Of a DNA stretch of 64,000 bases, positions 9,524-17,204 are shown piece by piece. Position 1 is the first letter of the stretch, and every line of letters begins with the position of its first letter. Both the position numbers and the translations under genes were made by a program. The notes beneath the pieces were generated by a model. That model was not told the origin of the DNA and searched no databases. It saw only the letters and a program-made list of their open reading frames with translations. Source of the stretch: UBA1672 sp050633285. Its GTDB lineage: Bacteria > Pseudomonadota > Alphaproteobacteria > Micavibrionales > Micavibrionaceae. The stretch covers positions 62,001 through 126,000 of the forward strand of contig JBOEGG010000006.1 in the NCBI GenBank assembly GCA_050633285.1, given 5' to 3'.

Positions 9524-9913
9524 ATGACAAATAAGACTTACACAGTAAAACAAGCTCCCTATATTTGGACAGATGTGGATCTGGTGGTGGATTTTCTACG
9601 TAAAGCACAAAAGGCCGATACACGTGAACAAAGGCGTGACCGCTTGCCTCATGATGGTGTCGAGGCAATGAAAGCCCTTACAGAAGAGTTTATGCAAAGT
9701 AATACAACGAAAGAAAACAAAATGGCTGCGGAGGCTATCTTATTTTTATTAGGTGATAAGAGTAAATATTCACATAAAGATATGTTAGAAAATGGAGATA
9801 TTAGCGCTTATAAATACGGTGAAGCATATAAAAACGCTATACGTGCTATTGGGACAATGGCGGCTCAGCGCGTTACAGAAGGCGAATCTGTTCCTGTCTT
9901 TGTCTGCGAATGA
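9524..9913 (+). CDS. conserved-looking protein of unknown function
   Basis: This 129-residue soluble, mostly helical protein has no signal peptide or membrane segment and no motif I recognise. It starts 27 bases after marC on the same strand and ends 20 bases before the stop of the convergent gene at 9934-10263. Charged helices (residues 20-90) and a short C-terminal hydrophobic strand (VPVFVCE) are visible. It closes the purSL-purQ-marC block that separates the two nuo segments. Confidence 0.6.
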   Translation: MTNKTYTVKQAPYIWTDVDLVVDFLRKAQKADTREQRRDRLPHDGVEAMKALTEEFMQSNTTKENKMAAEAILFLLGDKSKYSHKDMLENGDISAYKYGEAYKNAIRAIGTMAAQRVTEGESVPVFVCE

Positions 9914-9933
9914 ATCATAATGAAGAGAAACTT

Positions 9934-10263
9934 TTATTCCCAAATAACATACGGCAGCTCTATCTCATGCCCCGTATATTTATGAGCAATAAATTCTGAA
10001 ATCTTTAAGCGACATTGTTCTGTGAACTTTTCTGAATACTCGTTCATCAACATGTCCTCGAACTCTTCACCAACAAAACAAGTAAGCTCCTGTTCGTCTA
10101 CATCCCAAACTACACCGTCTGTCTCAAATTTTTTGCCGTCAATCTCTATCAAAATTTCATAGGCATATGAGGGATGCATGACTGCACCGGTGCCATCTTC
10201 ATTCTCCGTAAATTCAATGAGCTTACGGTCTATTGAGAATATACCTGTAATAAGAAAAGCCAT
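9934..10263 (-). CDS. unknown acidic protein at the end of the nuoA-F unit
   Basis: This 109-residue acidic protein has beta-rich sequence and no recognisable domain. It starts immediately after the nuoF stop (adjacent codons at 10263/10264), so it is almost certainly co-transcribed and translationally linked with nuoF. There are no cysteine clusters, which argues against another electron-transfer subunit. It may be an accessory or assembly factor for complex I, but this is inferred only from position. Confidence 0.6.
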   Translation of the reverse strand: MAFLITGIFSIDRKLIEFTENEDGTGAVMHPSYAYEILIEIDGKKFETDGVVWDVDEQELTCFVGEEFEDMLMNEYSEKFTEQCRLKISEFIAHKYTGHEIELPYVIWE

Positions 10264-11541
10264 TTAAGCAGCCGCTTTACGATATTCCATGATGCGTTTT
10301 TCCATTTCAGGGCGGAAATGTTTAATCAACCCCTGAACAGGCCATGCGGCAGCATCACCAAGAGCGCAAATAGTATGCCCTTCGATTTCTTTAGTAACTT
10401 CGAAAAGTTGATCAATTTCTTCAACAGTGGCATTTCCCTGCACCATACGTGTCATCATACGCCATACCCATCCCGTACCTTCTCGACACGGTGTACATTG
10501 ACCACAACTTTCATGCATATAGAACTGTGATAAACGGCATATAGCCTGAATAACATCAGTTGATTTATCCATCACAATCACACCAGCAGTACCAAGGCCT
10601 GTACCAACTTCACGTAAAGAATCAAAATCCATATAGATACTGTCACAAATATCCTTCGGAAGCATCGGAGTAGAAGAACCACCGGGAATAACAGCCAGCA
10701 AATTATCCCATCCACCACGAACACCACCGCAATGCTTTTCAATTAAGTCACGAAGAGGAATACCCATTTCTTCCTCGACGTTACACGGGTTTTCAACATG
10801 TCCTGATATACAAAATAGCTTCGTGCCTGCATTTTTCTCATCACGCCCAAGACCGGCAAACCAACTTCCCTTACGGCGGATAATTGTGGGCACAACGGCA
10901 ATCGTCTCAACATTATTAACAGTTGTAGGGCATGAATACAGCCCCGCCATCGCAGGGAATGGTGGTTTATTACGAGGCTGCCCTTTTTTCCCCTCAATAG
11001 ATTCGATAAGAGCAGTTTCCTCACCACAAATATAGGCACCTGCCCCGCGGTGGACAACAATATCAAAATCCCATCCTGATCCTGCTGCGTTCTTACCAAG
11101 AAGGCCGGCATCATATGCCTCATGAATAGCCTTCCATAGCGCAGAACTTTCATTATAAAACTCACCACGAACATAGATATATGCCGCATGAGCACCCATT
11201 GCAAAACCAGCGATTAAAGCACCCTCAATCAATTTATGCGGCTCATTACGTAGAATATCCCTATCCTTACAAGTGCCCGGCTCTGATTCATCTGCATTGA
11301 TAACAAGGTAATGTGGTTTGCCTGAATCTTTTGGCATAAATGACCATTTTAAACCTGTCGGAAAACCTGCGCCACCACGACCACGTAAGCCAGAAGCTTT
11401 CACTTCTTCAATAATAGCCTCGCGCCCTGATTTAATGATGTCTTTCGTATTATCCCAATCACCGCGTTTTTGCGCAGCTTTTAAAGAAAAACTTTCCCAC
11501 CCATAAAGGTTCGTAAATATTCTGTCTTCATCATTTAGCAT
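10264..11541 (-). CDS. nuoF: NADH-quinone oxidoreductase subunit F
   Basis: The 425-residue subunit is the NADH-oxidising, FMN-containing entry point of complex I. GLRGRGGAGFPTG (about residues 51-63) begins the FMN/NADH fold, GAGAYICGEETALIES (about 170-185) is the second nucleotide-site signature, and ESCGQCTPCREG near residue 345, with a later Cys in HTICALGD, binds the N3 4Fe-4S cluster. The length is normal. One base separates it from the small membrane-protein gene upstream and the 109-residue unknown gene starts at once after it. Confidence 0.98.
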   Translation of the reverse strand: MLNDEDRIFTNLYGWESFSLKAAQKRGDWDNTKDIIKSGREAIIEEVKASGLRGRGGAGFPTGLKWSFMPKDSGKPHYLVINADESEPGTCKDRDILRNEPHKLIEGALIAGFAMGAHAAYIYVRGEFYNESSALWKAIHEAYDAGLLGKNAAGSGWDFDIVVHRGAGAYICGEETALIESIEGKKGQPRNKPPFPAMAGLYSCPTTVNNVETIAVVPTIIRRKGSWFAGLGRDEKNAGTKLFCISGHVENPCNVEEEMGIPLRDLIEKHCGGVRGGWDNLLAVIPGGSSTPMLPKDICDSIYMDFDSLREVGTGLGTAGVIVMDKSTDVIQAICRLSQFYMHESCGQCTPCREGTGWVWRMMTRMVQGNATVEEIDQLFEVTKEIEGHTICALGDAAAWPVQGLIKHFRPEMEKRIMEYRKAAA

Positions 11542-11542
11542 A

Positions 11543-11812
11543 TTATTTTCTCATAACGATCAGTCTATAATCACCAAACCCTTTGGTCATTAAACGTTTA
11601 ATAACTTGTACATTTATATAAATCCCAACAAGAGACCCTGCGAGCACTGCTGGAAATTGTAAGCTTTGTGGGGAGCCCCCTAGACTTTTAACAAATAGTC
11701 CCATCAACACACCCATCACCGTACTTGCGATAAATGCAAACGGAATTGCACGCCATGTAATAGCCCACCATGTTTGTAATGCAATTTTTTCAGTAGGTAC
11801 TTCAGGAGACAT
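11543..11812 (-). CDS. small two-helix membrane protein between nuoE and nuoF
   Basis: The 89-residue protein has two clear hydrophobic segments (about 24-44 and 55-72) and short charged ends, with no catalytic motif. It lies 1 base after nuoE and 1 base before nuoF, so it is an integral part of the operon. It does not resemble the small core complex I subunits NuoA or NuoK, which have three helices. It may be an accessory or assembly membrane protein, judged on position only. Confidence 0.65.
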   Translation of the reverse strand: MSPEVPTEKIALQTWWAITWRAIPFAFIASTVMGVLMGLFVKSLGGSPQSLQFPAVLAGSLVGIYINVQVIKRLMTKGFGDYRLIVMRK

Positions 11813-11813
11813 A

Positions 11814-12473
11814 TTAAATCACCTTTGCTTTCTTGGCTTCTTTTGCCAACGTCGTAGGCCCAGCCGCAGACATAGAGGCTTTACGACCTGTTTGTGAACC
11901 AATCGTCGGCTTCATATCTTCTGATAAAGTATCCAGAACATCTTTCATATTATCAGGCGTTAAATCCTCATAGAAATCATCATTGATCTGAACCATCGGC
12001 GCATTTACACATGCACCAAGGCATTCAACCTCCATAAGAGAGAATTTACCGTCTTCGGTTGTCTCACCCATACCAATCCCAAGATGTTCCTGTGTTGCCT
12101 TAACAATATCGCCCGAACCACAAAGCCAACAAGGAGTTGTCGTACAAAACTGAATAAGGTTCTTACCAACAGGCGCTGTATTATACATAGAGTAGAAAGT
12201 TGCCACTTCGTAAACTTTAACATTGGGCATATCAAGCATACCCCCAATATGATCCATCGCCGCACGCGGTATCCAACCACCATAAGGTGGAGAAGCCTTC
12301 GCACCCTCCTCTGCAATTTGTCTTTGCGCTAAATCCAATAAGGGCATAACGGCCGACTGCTGCCTACCTTCCGGATAGCGCTCAATTAACTCTTTTGCCG
12401 TCTTCTTGAACTTCTTAGTGAATTCAAAACTCTCAGGCTGATAATCTGCATGTAAATCAAATGGTTTTTTCAT
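11814..12473 (-). CDS. nuoE: NADH-quinone oxidoreductase subunit E
   Basis: This 219-residue thioredoxin-fold subunit binds the N1a [2Fe-2S] cluster through Cys110, Cys115, Cys151 and Cys155, in CTTTPCWLCGS and ECLGACVNAP. It pairs with NuoF in NADH oxidation. A C-terminal extension of about 35 residues rich in Ala, Lys and Thr resembles tails seen in other alphaproteobacterial NuoE proteins. The start codon overlaps the stop of the upstream 104-residue gene by 4 bases. Confidence 0.97.
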   Translation of the reverse strand: MKKPFDLHADYQPESFEFTKKFKKTAKELIERYPEGRQQSAVMPLLDLAQRQIAEEGAKASPPYGGWIPRAAMDHIGGMLDMPNVKVYEVATFYSMYNTAPVGKNLIQFCTTTPCWLCGSGDIVKATQEHLGIGMGETTEDGKFSLMEVECLGACVNAPMVQINDDFYEDLTPDNMKDVLDTLSEDMKPTIGSQTGRKASMSAAGPTTLAKEAKKAKVI

Positions 12474-12784
12474 AGTACTAACTCGGAATTGTTCTGGTTA
12501 TCTCTTTCCCAAGGTGAATTATAATCGACAAAAACGTCTCTAACTCTCTCAATAGCCGGTGAAATTTTATCCGTGGCTTGATGCTCTTCACCTGCGAAAG
12601 CTATTAAATTATCAAAAATCTGGATGTACTCATCTGCAACATCACCATCGGCATTCAAAGCATCCTCTGCAACATGAGACATTCCCTGTATTCTTCTGGT
12701 AACAGATCCGGCAATATCCTCAGTCTCTGTCTTGAATTCAACAAGGAATTCTGTCGCACGCTCCATTTCATCTTCAAGACTCAT
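12470..12784 (-). CDS. unknown helical protein coupled between nuoD and nuoE
   Basis: This 104-residue, strongly acidic, probably all-helical protein has no membrane segment or cysteine. It overlaps the end of nuoD and the start of nuoE by 4 bases each, the spacing expected for translational coupling. I recognise no domain. Its fixed place between two subunits of the hydrophilic arm suggests a role in complex I assembly or an extra peripheral subunit, which is inference from position. Confidence 0.65.
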   Translation of the reverse strand: MSLEDEMERATEFLVEFKTETEDIAGSVTRRIQGMSHVAEDALNADGDVADEYIQIFDNLIAFAGEEHQATDKISPAIERVRDVFVDYNSPWERDNQNNSELVL

Positions 12785-14001
12785 CGGTCAATCTCCCCGA
12801 AAACGATATCAAGAGAGCCAATGATAGAAACAGTATCGGCAAGCTGATGGCCTTTACTCATAAAGTCTAACGCTTGTAAATGCGCAAAACCTGGTGCATG
12901 AATACGACAACGATATGGCTTGTTTGATCCATCACTAACCAAATACACACCAAACTCACCCTTCGGTGCCTCAACCGCAGTATATGTTTCCCCTGCGGGA
13001 ACGTGATACCCTTCGGTAAAGAGTTTAAAGTGGTGAATCAATGCTTCCATCGAATTCTTCATCTCATCGCGCGGCGGCGGTGAAACTTTATAATCATTGG
13101 TTTTAATGTGCCCTTTTGGCATATTTTCTATACATTGCCTGATGAGTTTTATTGATTCATATATCTCGGCAACACGTACAAGGTAACGCGCATAACAATC
13201 ACCTGTTTTACCAACCGGAATATCAAAATCAAGCTCATCATAAACTTCGTAAGGTTGGCTTTTACGCAAATCCCACGCCAAACCGGAACCACGAAGCATA
13301 GGGCCTGAAAATCCCCAATCTTGCGCTTCCTCTGTGGTAACAATACCAATATCAACAGTACGTTGTTTAAAAATACGGTTATCGGTCAATAGGCTTTCAA
13401 GGTCAGTCATAAACTTCGGAAGGCCGTCACACCATTCAAGAATATCTTCTTCCAAGCCTGCAGGCATATCACGGGCAACACCACCGGGGCGAAAATAATT
13501 GGCATGCAAACGTGCACCACAGACACGTTCGTAAAATTCCATACCTTTTTCACGCTCTTCAAATCCCCAAAGTGCAGGCGTCAATGCGCCAACATCAAGG
13601 GCAAATGTTGTGAGGTTCAAAATATGGTTTAGAACACGGCCAATCTCACAAAAAAGAACACGGATATATTGTCCACGCTTAGGCACTGTAATACCTAAGA
13701 GTTTTTCCGTCGCCAGAGCAAAGGCATGCTCCTGATTCATCGGGGCAACATAATCCAAACGATCAAAATATGGTACGGCTTGCGTATATGTCTTATACTC
13801 AATTAGCTTTTCCGTACCACGGTGTAACAGGCCGATATGCGGGTCTGCACGCTCAATAATTTCGCCTTCCATTTCCAAAACCAGACGTAAAACACCGTGC
13901 GCTGCAGGGTGTTGTGGTCCAAAATTCATGGTAAACGGCTTAATCTGTGTTTCTTCACCAACAATAACGTCCGGTGTATCAACCTTATCCTTCAGAGGCA
14001 T
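12781..14001 (-). CDS. nuoD: NADH-quinone oxidoreductase subunit D
   Basis: The 406-residue 49-kDa-type subunit of complex I forms the quinone site with NuoB. FTMNFGPQHPAAHGVLR (residues 23-39) is the family signature, and the GLLHRGTEKL and MNQEHAFA segments follow as expected. Length is normal. It overlaps the end of nuoC by 17 bases and the next small gene by 4, so the unit is tightly packed. Confidence 0.98.
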   Translation of the reverse strand: MPLKDKVDTPDVIVGEETQIKPFTMNFGPQHPAAHGVLRLVLEMEGEIIERADPHIGLLHRGTEKLIEYKTYTQAVPYFDRLDYVAPMNQEHAFALATEKLLGITVPKRGQYIRVLFCEIGRVLNHILNLTTFALDVGALTPALWGFEEREKGMEFYERVCGARLHANYFRPGGVARDMPAGLEEDILEWCDGLPKFMTDLESLLTDNRIFKQRTVDIGIVTTEEAQDWGFSGPMLRGSGLAWDLRKSQPYEVYDELDFDIPVGKTGDCYARYLVRVAEIYESIKLIRQCIENMPKGHIKTNDYKVSPPPRDEMKNSMEALIHHFKLFTEGYHVPAGETYTAVEAPKGEFGVYLVSDGSNKPYRCRIHAPGFAHLQALDFMSKGHQLADTVSIIGSLDIVFGEIDR

Positions 14002-14668
14002 GTGCTTCCTCCTGCTCTTCTTCTATTTCTTCTTCGCCCTCTCCGCGCCAACCATGTGGAGGAATAGAGCCTTTTTCATCCCCGGGAAGTTGAACATCCG
14101 TCATACCTTCCCATGGACTTAAATAATCAAATTTACGGAAATCTTGAGTAAGCTTTACAGGTTCGTAAACAACACGTTTTTGTTCTTCATCGTAACGAAG
14201 CTCAACATAACCCGTAAGTGGAAAGTCCTTACGCTGAGGATGCCCCTCAAAACCATAATCCGTTAAAATACGGCGTAAGTCAGTGTTCCCTGAAAACAAT
14301 ACGCCATACATATCCCAAACTTCACGCTCAAACCAACCGGCTGAACTGAAAATCTCTGTAACACTAGGTACAATTTGATCTTCTTCAATGGCAACTTTTA
14401 TACGTGCACGATTATTCTGTCGCATCGAAAGCATGGAATAAACAACCTCAAAACGCTCTCGCCTATTGGGGTAATCAACACCGCATAAATCAATCAATGT
14501 TGTGAATTGACATTCACGGTCATCACGTAAAAATTGTAAAACCTTACATACGCTATCTGGCTTCACATGTATAACAAGTTCATCCTTTGCGAACTCGTGT
14601 TTAATAACATCTTTTTCAAGTTTCTCTGCAATATAGTCCGCGAGATCAATCAGGGAATCATCTGGCAA
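13985..14668 (-). CDS. nuoC: NADH-quinone oxidoreductase subunit C
   Basis: This 30-kDa-type peripheral-arm subunit includes the ERFEVVYSMLS region and the WFEREVWDMYGVLFSGNTDLRRILTDYG region (given here only as a landmark near residues 130-155). The first in-frame ATG lies at 14716 and would overlap nuoB by 59 bases. I prefer a TTG at 14668, because GGGAGG lies 9 bases upstream of it, the nuoB overlap falls to 11 bases, and the protein then starts at the expected PDDSL segment. The C-terminus is unusually Glu-rich. Confidence 0.9.
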   Translation of the reverse strand: MPDDSLIDLADYIAEKLEKDVIKHEFAKDELVIHVKPDSVCKVLQFLRDDRECQFTTLIDLCGVDYPNRRERFEVVYSMLSMRQNNRARIKVAIEEDQIVPSVTEIFSSAGWFEREVWDMYGVLFSGNTDLRRILTDYGFEGHPQRKDFPLTGYVELRYDEEQKRVVYEPVKLTQDFRKFDYLSPWEGMTDVQLPGDEKGSIPPHGWRGEGEEEIEEEQEEAHASEG

Positions 14669-15236
14669 TGCGTGTGTCCTCCCGCTGGATTTTCTTCTGC
14701 AATTGCATAAGACCATAAATCATAGCCTCTGCAGTTGGCGGACAACCCGGAATATAGATATCAACCGGAACAATACGATCACACCCACGTACAACTGAGT
14801 AAGAATAATGGTAGTAGCCCCCACCATTTGCACAAGAACCCATGGAAACAACCCAACGCGGCTCAGGCATCTGATCATACACACGGCGAAGTGCCGGTGC
14901 CATTTTATTGGTTAGCGTCCCTGCAACAATCATTACGTCCGATTGACGCGGACTTGGTCGTGGGATCATACCAAATCTGTCCATGTCATAACGGCTCATA
15001 TATGCATGGATCATTTCCACCGCACAACAGGCCAAACCAAACGTCATAGGCCAAAGAGAACCTGTACGTGCCCAATCAAATAGGTTATCAGCTTGCGTAA
15101 GGATAAACCCCTTCTCATCCAGCGTTTTAGATATAGCAGCAGGAACAACGTCTTGCTGTATCGCAGGAGGGAAAGGTGTTTGAGGCGCCTTTAAATTATA
15201 ATCCGGCGCAGTATATATATGCTTGTCATGCCCCAT
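14658..15236 (-). CDS. nuoB: NADH-quinone oxidoreductase subunit B
   Basis: The 192-residue subunit carries the terminal N2 4Fe-4S cluster. The tandem Cys70-Cys71, Cys135 and Cys165 are all present, in GLACCAVEM, GSCANGGG and IPGCPPTAEA. The N-terminus has about 40 extra residues before the conserved core, as in many alphaproteobacteria. It lies 36 bases after nuoA and overlaps nuoC. Confidence 0.98.
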   Translation of the reverse strand: MGHDKHIYTAPDYNLKAPQTPFPPAIQQDVVPAAISKTLDEKGFILTQADNLFDWARTGSLWPMTFGLACCAVEMIHAYMSRYDMDRFGMIPRPSPRQSDVMIVAGTLTNKMAPALRRVYDQMPEPRWVVSMGSCANGGGYYHYSYSVVRGCDRIVPVDIYIPGCPPTAEAMIYGLMQLQKKIQREDTRIAR

Positions 15237-15272
15237 GGGCCAAAGCTCCTCGTAATATCTGATGTATTATCG

Positions 15273-15644
15273 TTATTCCCACTCAAGACCGCCTTTTTTC
15301 CACTCATAAATGAAACCAACAGTCAAAACGGACAGAAATACAATCATTGACCAAAAACCGAAAAGACCGATTTTGCCCAGTGTTATAGCCCATGGGAATA
15401 AAAATGCAATTTCCAAATCAAAGATAATAAACAATAAAGTAACCAGATAAAATCGTACATCAAACTTATTACGTGCATCTGAAAAAGCGTCAAATCCACA
15501 TTCATATGCAGATAGTTTTTCCTGATCCGGCTTCCTCAATCCAACAAGTAGTGATCCTGCGATCATAGCAACGGATATTCCCCCCGCAATGCCGATGAAA
15601 ACAAGGATAGGAAGATATTCGATTAAAAAGTCCTGAGGTGCCAT
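15273..15644 (-). CDS. nuoA: NADH-quinone oxidoreductase subunit A
   Basis: The 123-residue membrane subunit has three transmembrane helices (about 10-32, 66-86, 92-114) and the conserved KLSAYECGFDAFSDAR loop with its cysteine at the quinone-site entrance. It is the first gene of the nuoA-F unit. A candidate promoter lies about 65 bases upstream. Confidence 0.97.
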   Translation of the reverse strand: MAPQDFLIEYLPILVFIGIAGGISVAMIAGSLLVGLRKPDQEKLSAYECGFDAFSDARNKFDVRFYLVTLLFIIFDLEIAFLFPWAITLGKIGLFGFWSMIVFLSVLTVGFIYEWKKGGLEWE

Positions 15645-15706
15645 GATTTTATCTTTTTGATGATGAATATTCTTATATCACGTTGTAGCAGTTAAACGCG
15701 CCCTTG

Positions 15707-15734
15707 AAAATACCCTTTGGTAAAAGTTTTTCAA
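15707..15734 (-). promoter_or_regulatory. candidate promoter of nuoA-F
   Basis: Read on the minus strand, TTGAAA (15734-15729) and TATTTT (15712-15707) are separated by 16 bases, about 60 bases upstream of nuoA. It matches sigma-70 type spacing and is the best promoter-like pair in the gap between tRNA-Asp and nuoA. Confidence 0.35.
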
Positions 15735-15793
15735 GAAATTCACCACATTTTGCAATGCCTTATCCGTTTTAAAACCTTTAAATTTCAGGCAAG

Positions 15794-15820
15794 AAAAAAG
15801 CCGACTAAAAAGCCGGCTCT
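15794..15820 (-). terminator. intrinsic terminator after tRNA-Asp
   Basis: On the minus strand an AGCCGGC arm, a TTTTTA loop and a GTCGGCT arm (one G-T pair) are followed by a run of six T. The hairpin starts about 13 bases downstream of the tRNA-Asp 3' end and fits rho-independent termination of that transcript. Confidence 0.7.
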
Positions 15821-15832
15821 TCTGAACTTAAA

Positions 15833-15909
15833 TGGCGCGAGTGACGAGACTTGAACTCGCGGCCTCCGCCGTGACAGGGCGGCGCTCTAACCAACTGAGC
15901 TACACCCGC
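15833..15909 (-). tRNA. tRNA-Asp (GTC)
   Basis: The 77-nt gene, with CCA encoded, folds as a cloverleaf. Its acceptor arms pair as GCGGGTG with CACTCGC (one G-T pair). The D-loop contains AGCTCAGTTGGTTAGAGC, the anticodon loop CTGTCAC gives anticodon GTC, and the T-arm loop is TTCAAGT. It lies between ald and nuoA on the same strand as both. Confidence 0.95.
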
Positions 15910-16008
15910 GCATCTAAGTTGGAGAGTGTGATATCAGGATGATGAACATTCGTCAAGCATCATATATCAAAAAAGAAAACTTTTTTTATCTCTCACCTAA
16001 AAACAACG

Positions 16009-17124
16009 CTATACGACTGTCTGCGCAGGAGTATATTCATAACCTAAAGCATCTGCCACAGGCTTATTTGTAATCTTCCCATAACAGACATTCAAACCAT
16101 TCATAAAATTAGAATCGGATTCGAGTGTTTTCTTCCACCCCTGATTTGCAAGTTGCAGGGCGTAAGGCAACACTGAATGATTTAAAGCAAGTGCAGATGT
16201 TAACGGAACAGCACCCGGCATATTGGCAACACAATAATGAACCACATCATCAACAACATATGTTGGTTCATCATGTGTTGTTGCTTTGCTAGTCTCAAAG
16301 CATCCACCCTGATCGATTGCAATATCAACCATAACTGAGCCCTTTTTCATTGTCTTAATCATTTCACGGTTAATGAGTTTAGGGGCAGAAGCTCCCGGAA
16401 TTAACACTGCACCAATAATCATATCCGCAGTTTTGATAGAGCGTTCCAGAATATCTAGATTAGAGTAAATAATATTGGCCCGACCGTGGAAATAATCATC
16501 CAAATAGCGCATGCGAGGATTCGATTTCTCTAAAATAGTGACGTTAGCACCAAGCCCTGTTGCCATCTGCGCAGCATGGAATCCTGAAACACCGCCGCCG
16601 AGAATCAAAACTTCTGCCGGTTTCACACCCGGAACACCGCCTATAAGCCGCCCTAGTCCCCCCATATGCTTTTGTAGGTAGTAACTCCCCACTTGTACGG
16701 ACAAACGCCCTGCTATCTCGCTCATAGGCTCTAGCAACGGTAAGCCATGGCCATTACGCCCGGTAACTGTTTCATACGCTATCGCAACGCATCCTGACTT
16801 GATAAGCCCCTCTGCTTGCGGTTTATCAGCCGCTAAATGAAGGTAGGTAAATAGAATTTGCCCCTCACGTAACATCGCACATTCTTGGGCTTGCGGTTCC
16901 TTGACCTTGATAATCATATCCGCACGTTCAAAAACATCCTGCGCAGAGGCTGCGATCTGCGCTCCTGCTTCCTCATAATCCGAATCGGAAAAGTTAATCC
17001 CTGCACCTGCATTCGTTTCAATCAGGACATCATGCCCATTCGCCACAAACTCTTTTACAGATGACGGAACAAGCCCTACTCTGTGCTCTAATGTTTTGAT
17101 TTCTTTTGGAACACCAATTAGCAT
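16009..17124 (-). CDS. ald: alanine dehydrogenase
   Basis: This 371-residue NAD-dependent enzyme interconverts L-alanine and pyruvate plus ammonia. The N-terminus MLIGVPKEIKTLEHRVGLVP carries the substrate-binding Arg/Lys residues of the family, FTYLHLAAD holds the catalytic His region near residue 95, and VLILGGGVSGFHAAQMA (about 170-186) is the Rossmann nucleotide loop. Length is typical. It is probably monocistronic or co-transcribed after ispG, whose stop is 80 bases upstream on the same strand. Confidence 0.96.
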   Translation of the reverse strand: MLIGVPKEIKTLEHRVGLVPSSVKEFVANGHDVLIETNAGAGINFSDSDYEEAGAQIAASAQDVFERADMIIKVKEPQAQECAMLREGQILFTYLHLAADKPQAEGLIKSGCVAIAYETVTGRNGHGLPLLEPMSEIAGRLSVQVGSYYLQKHMGGLGRLIGGVPGVKPAEVLILGGGVSGFHAAQMATGLGANVTILEKSNPRMRYLDDYFHGRANIIYSNLDILERSIKTADMIIGAVLIPGASAPKLINREMIKTMKKGSVMVDIAIDQGGCFETSKATTHDEPTYVVDDVVHYCVANMPGAVPLTSALALNHSVLPYALQLANQGWKKTLESDSNFMNGLNVCYGKITNKPVADALGYEYTPAQTVV

Positions 17125-17204
17125 TCTAATCCCCCTTACATATGATTGAATATGGATAAGAGTATGATAAGAAAGTAAAATGATCCAGCGTAAAGAATAA
17201 AGTC

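Noticed and set aside
10743..11204. 153-codon minus-strand frame within nuoF in another frame
   Set aside because: It is an out-of-frame reading of nuoF with no independent support.
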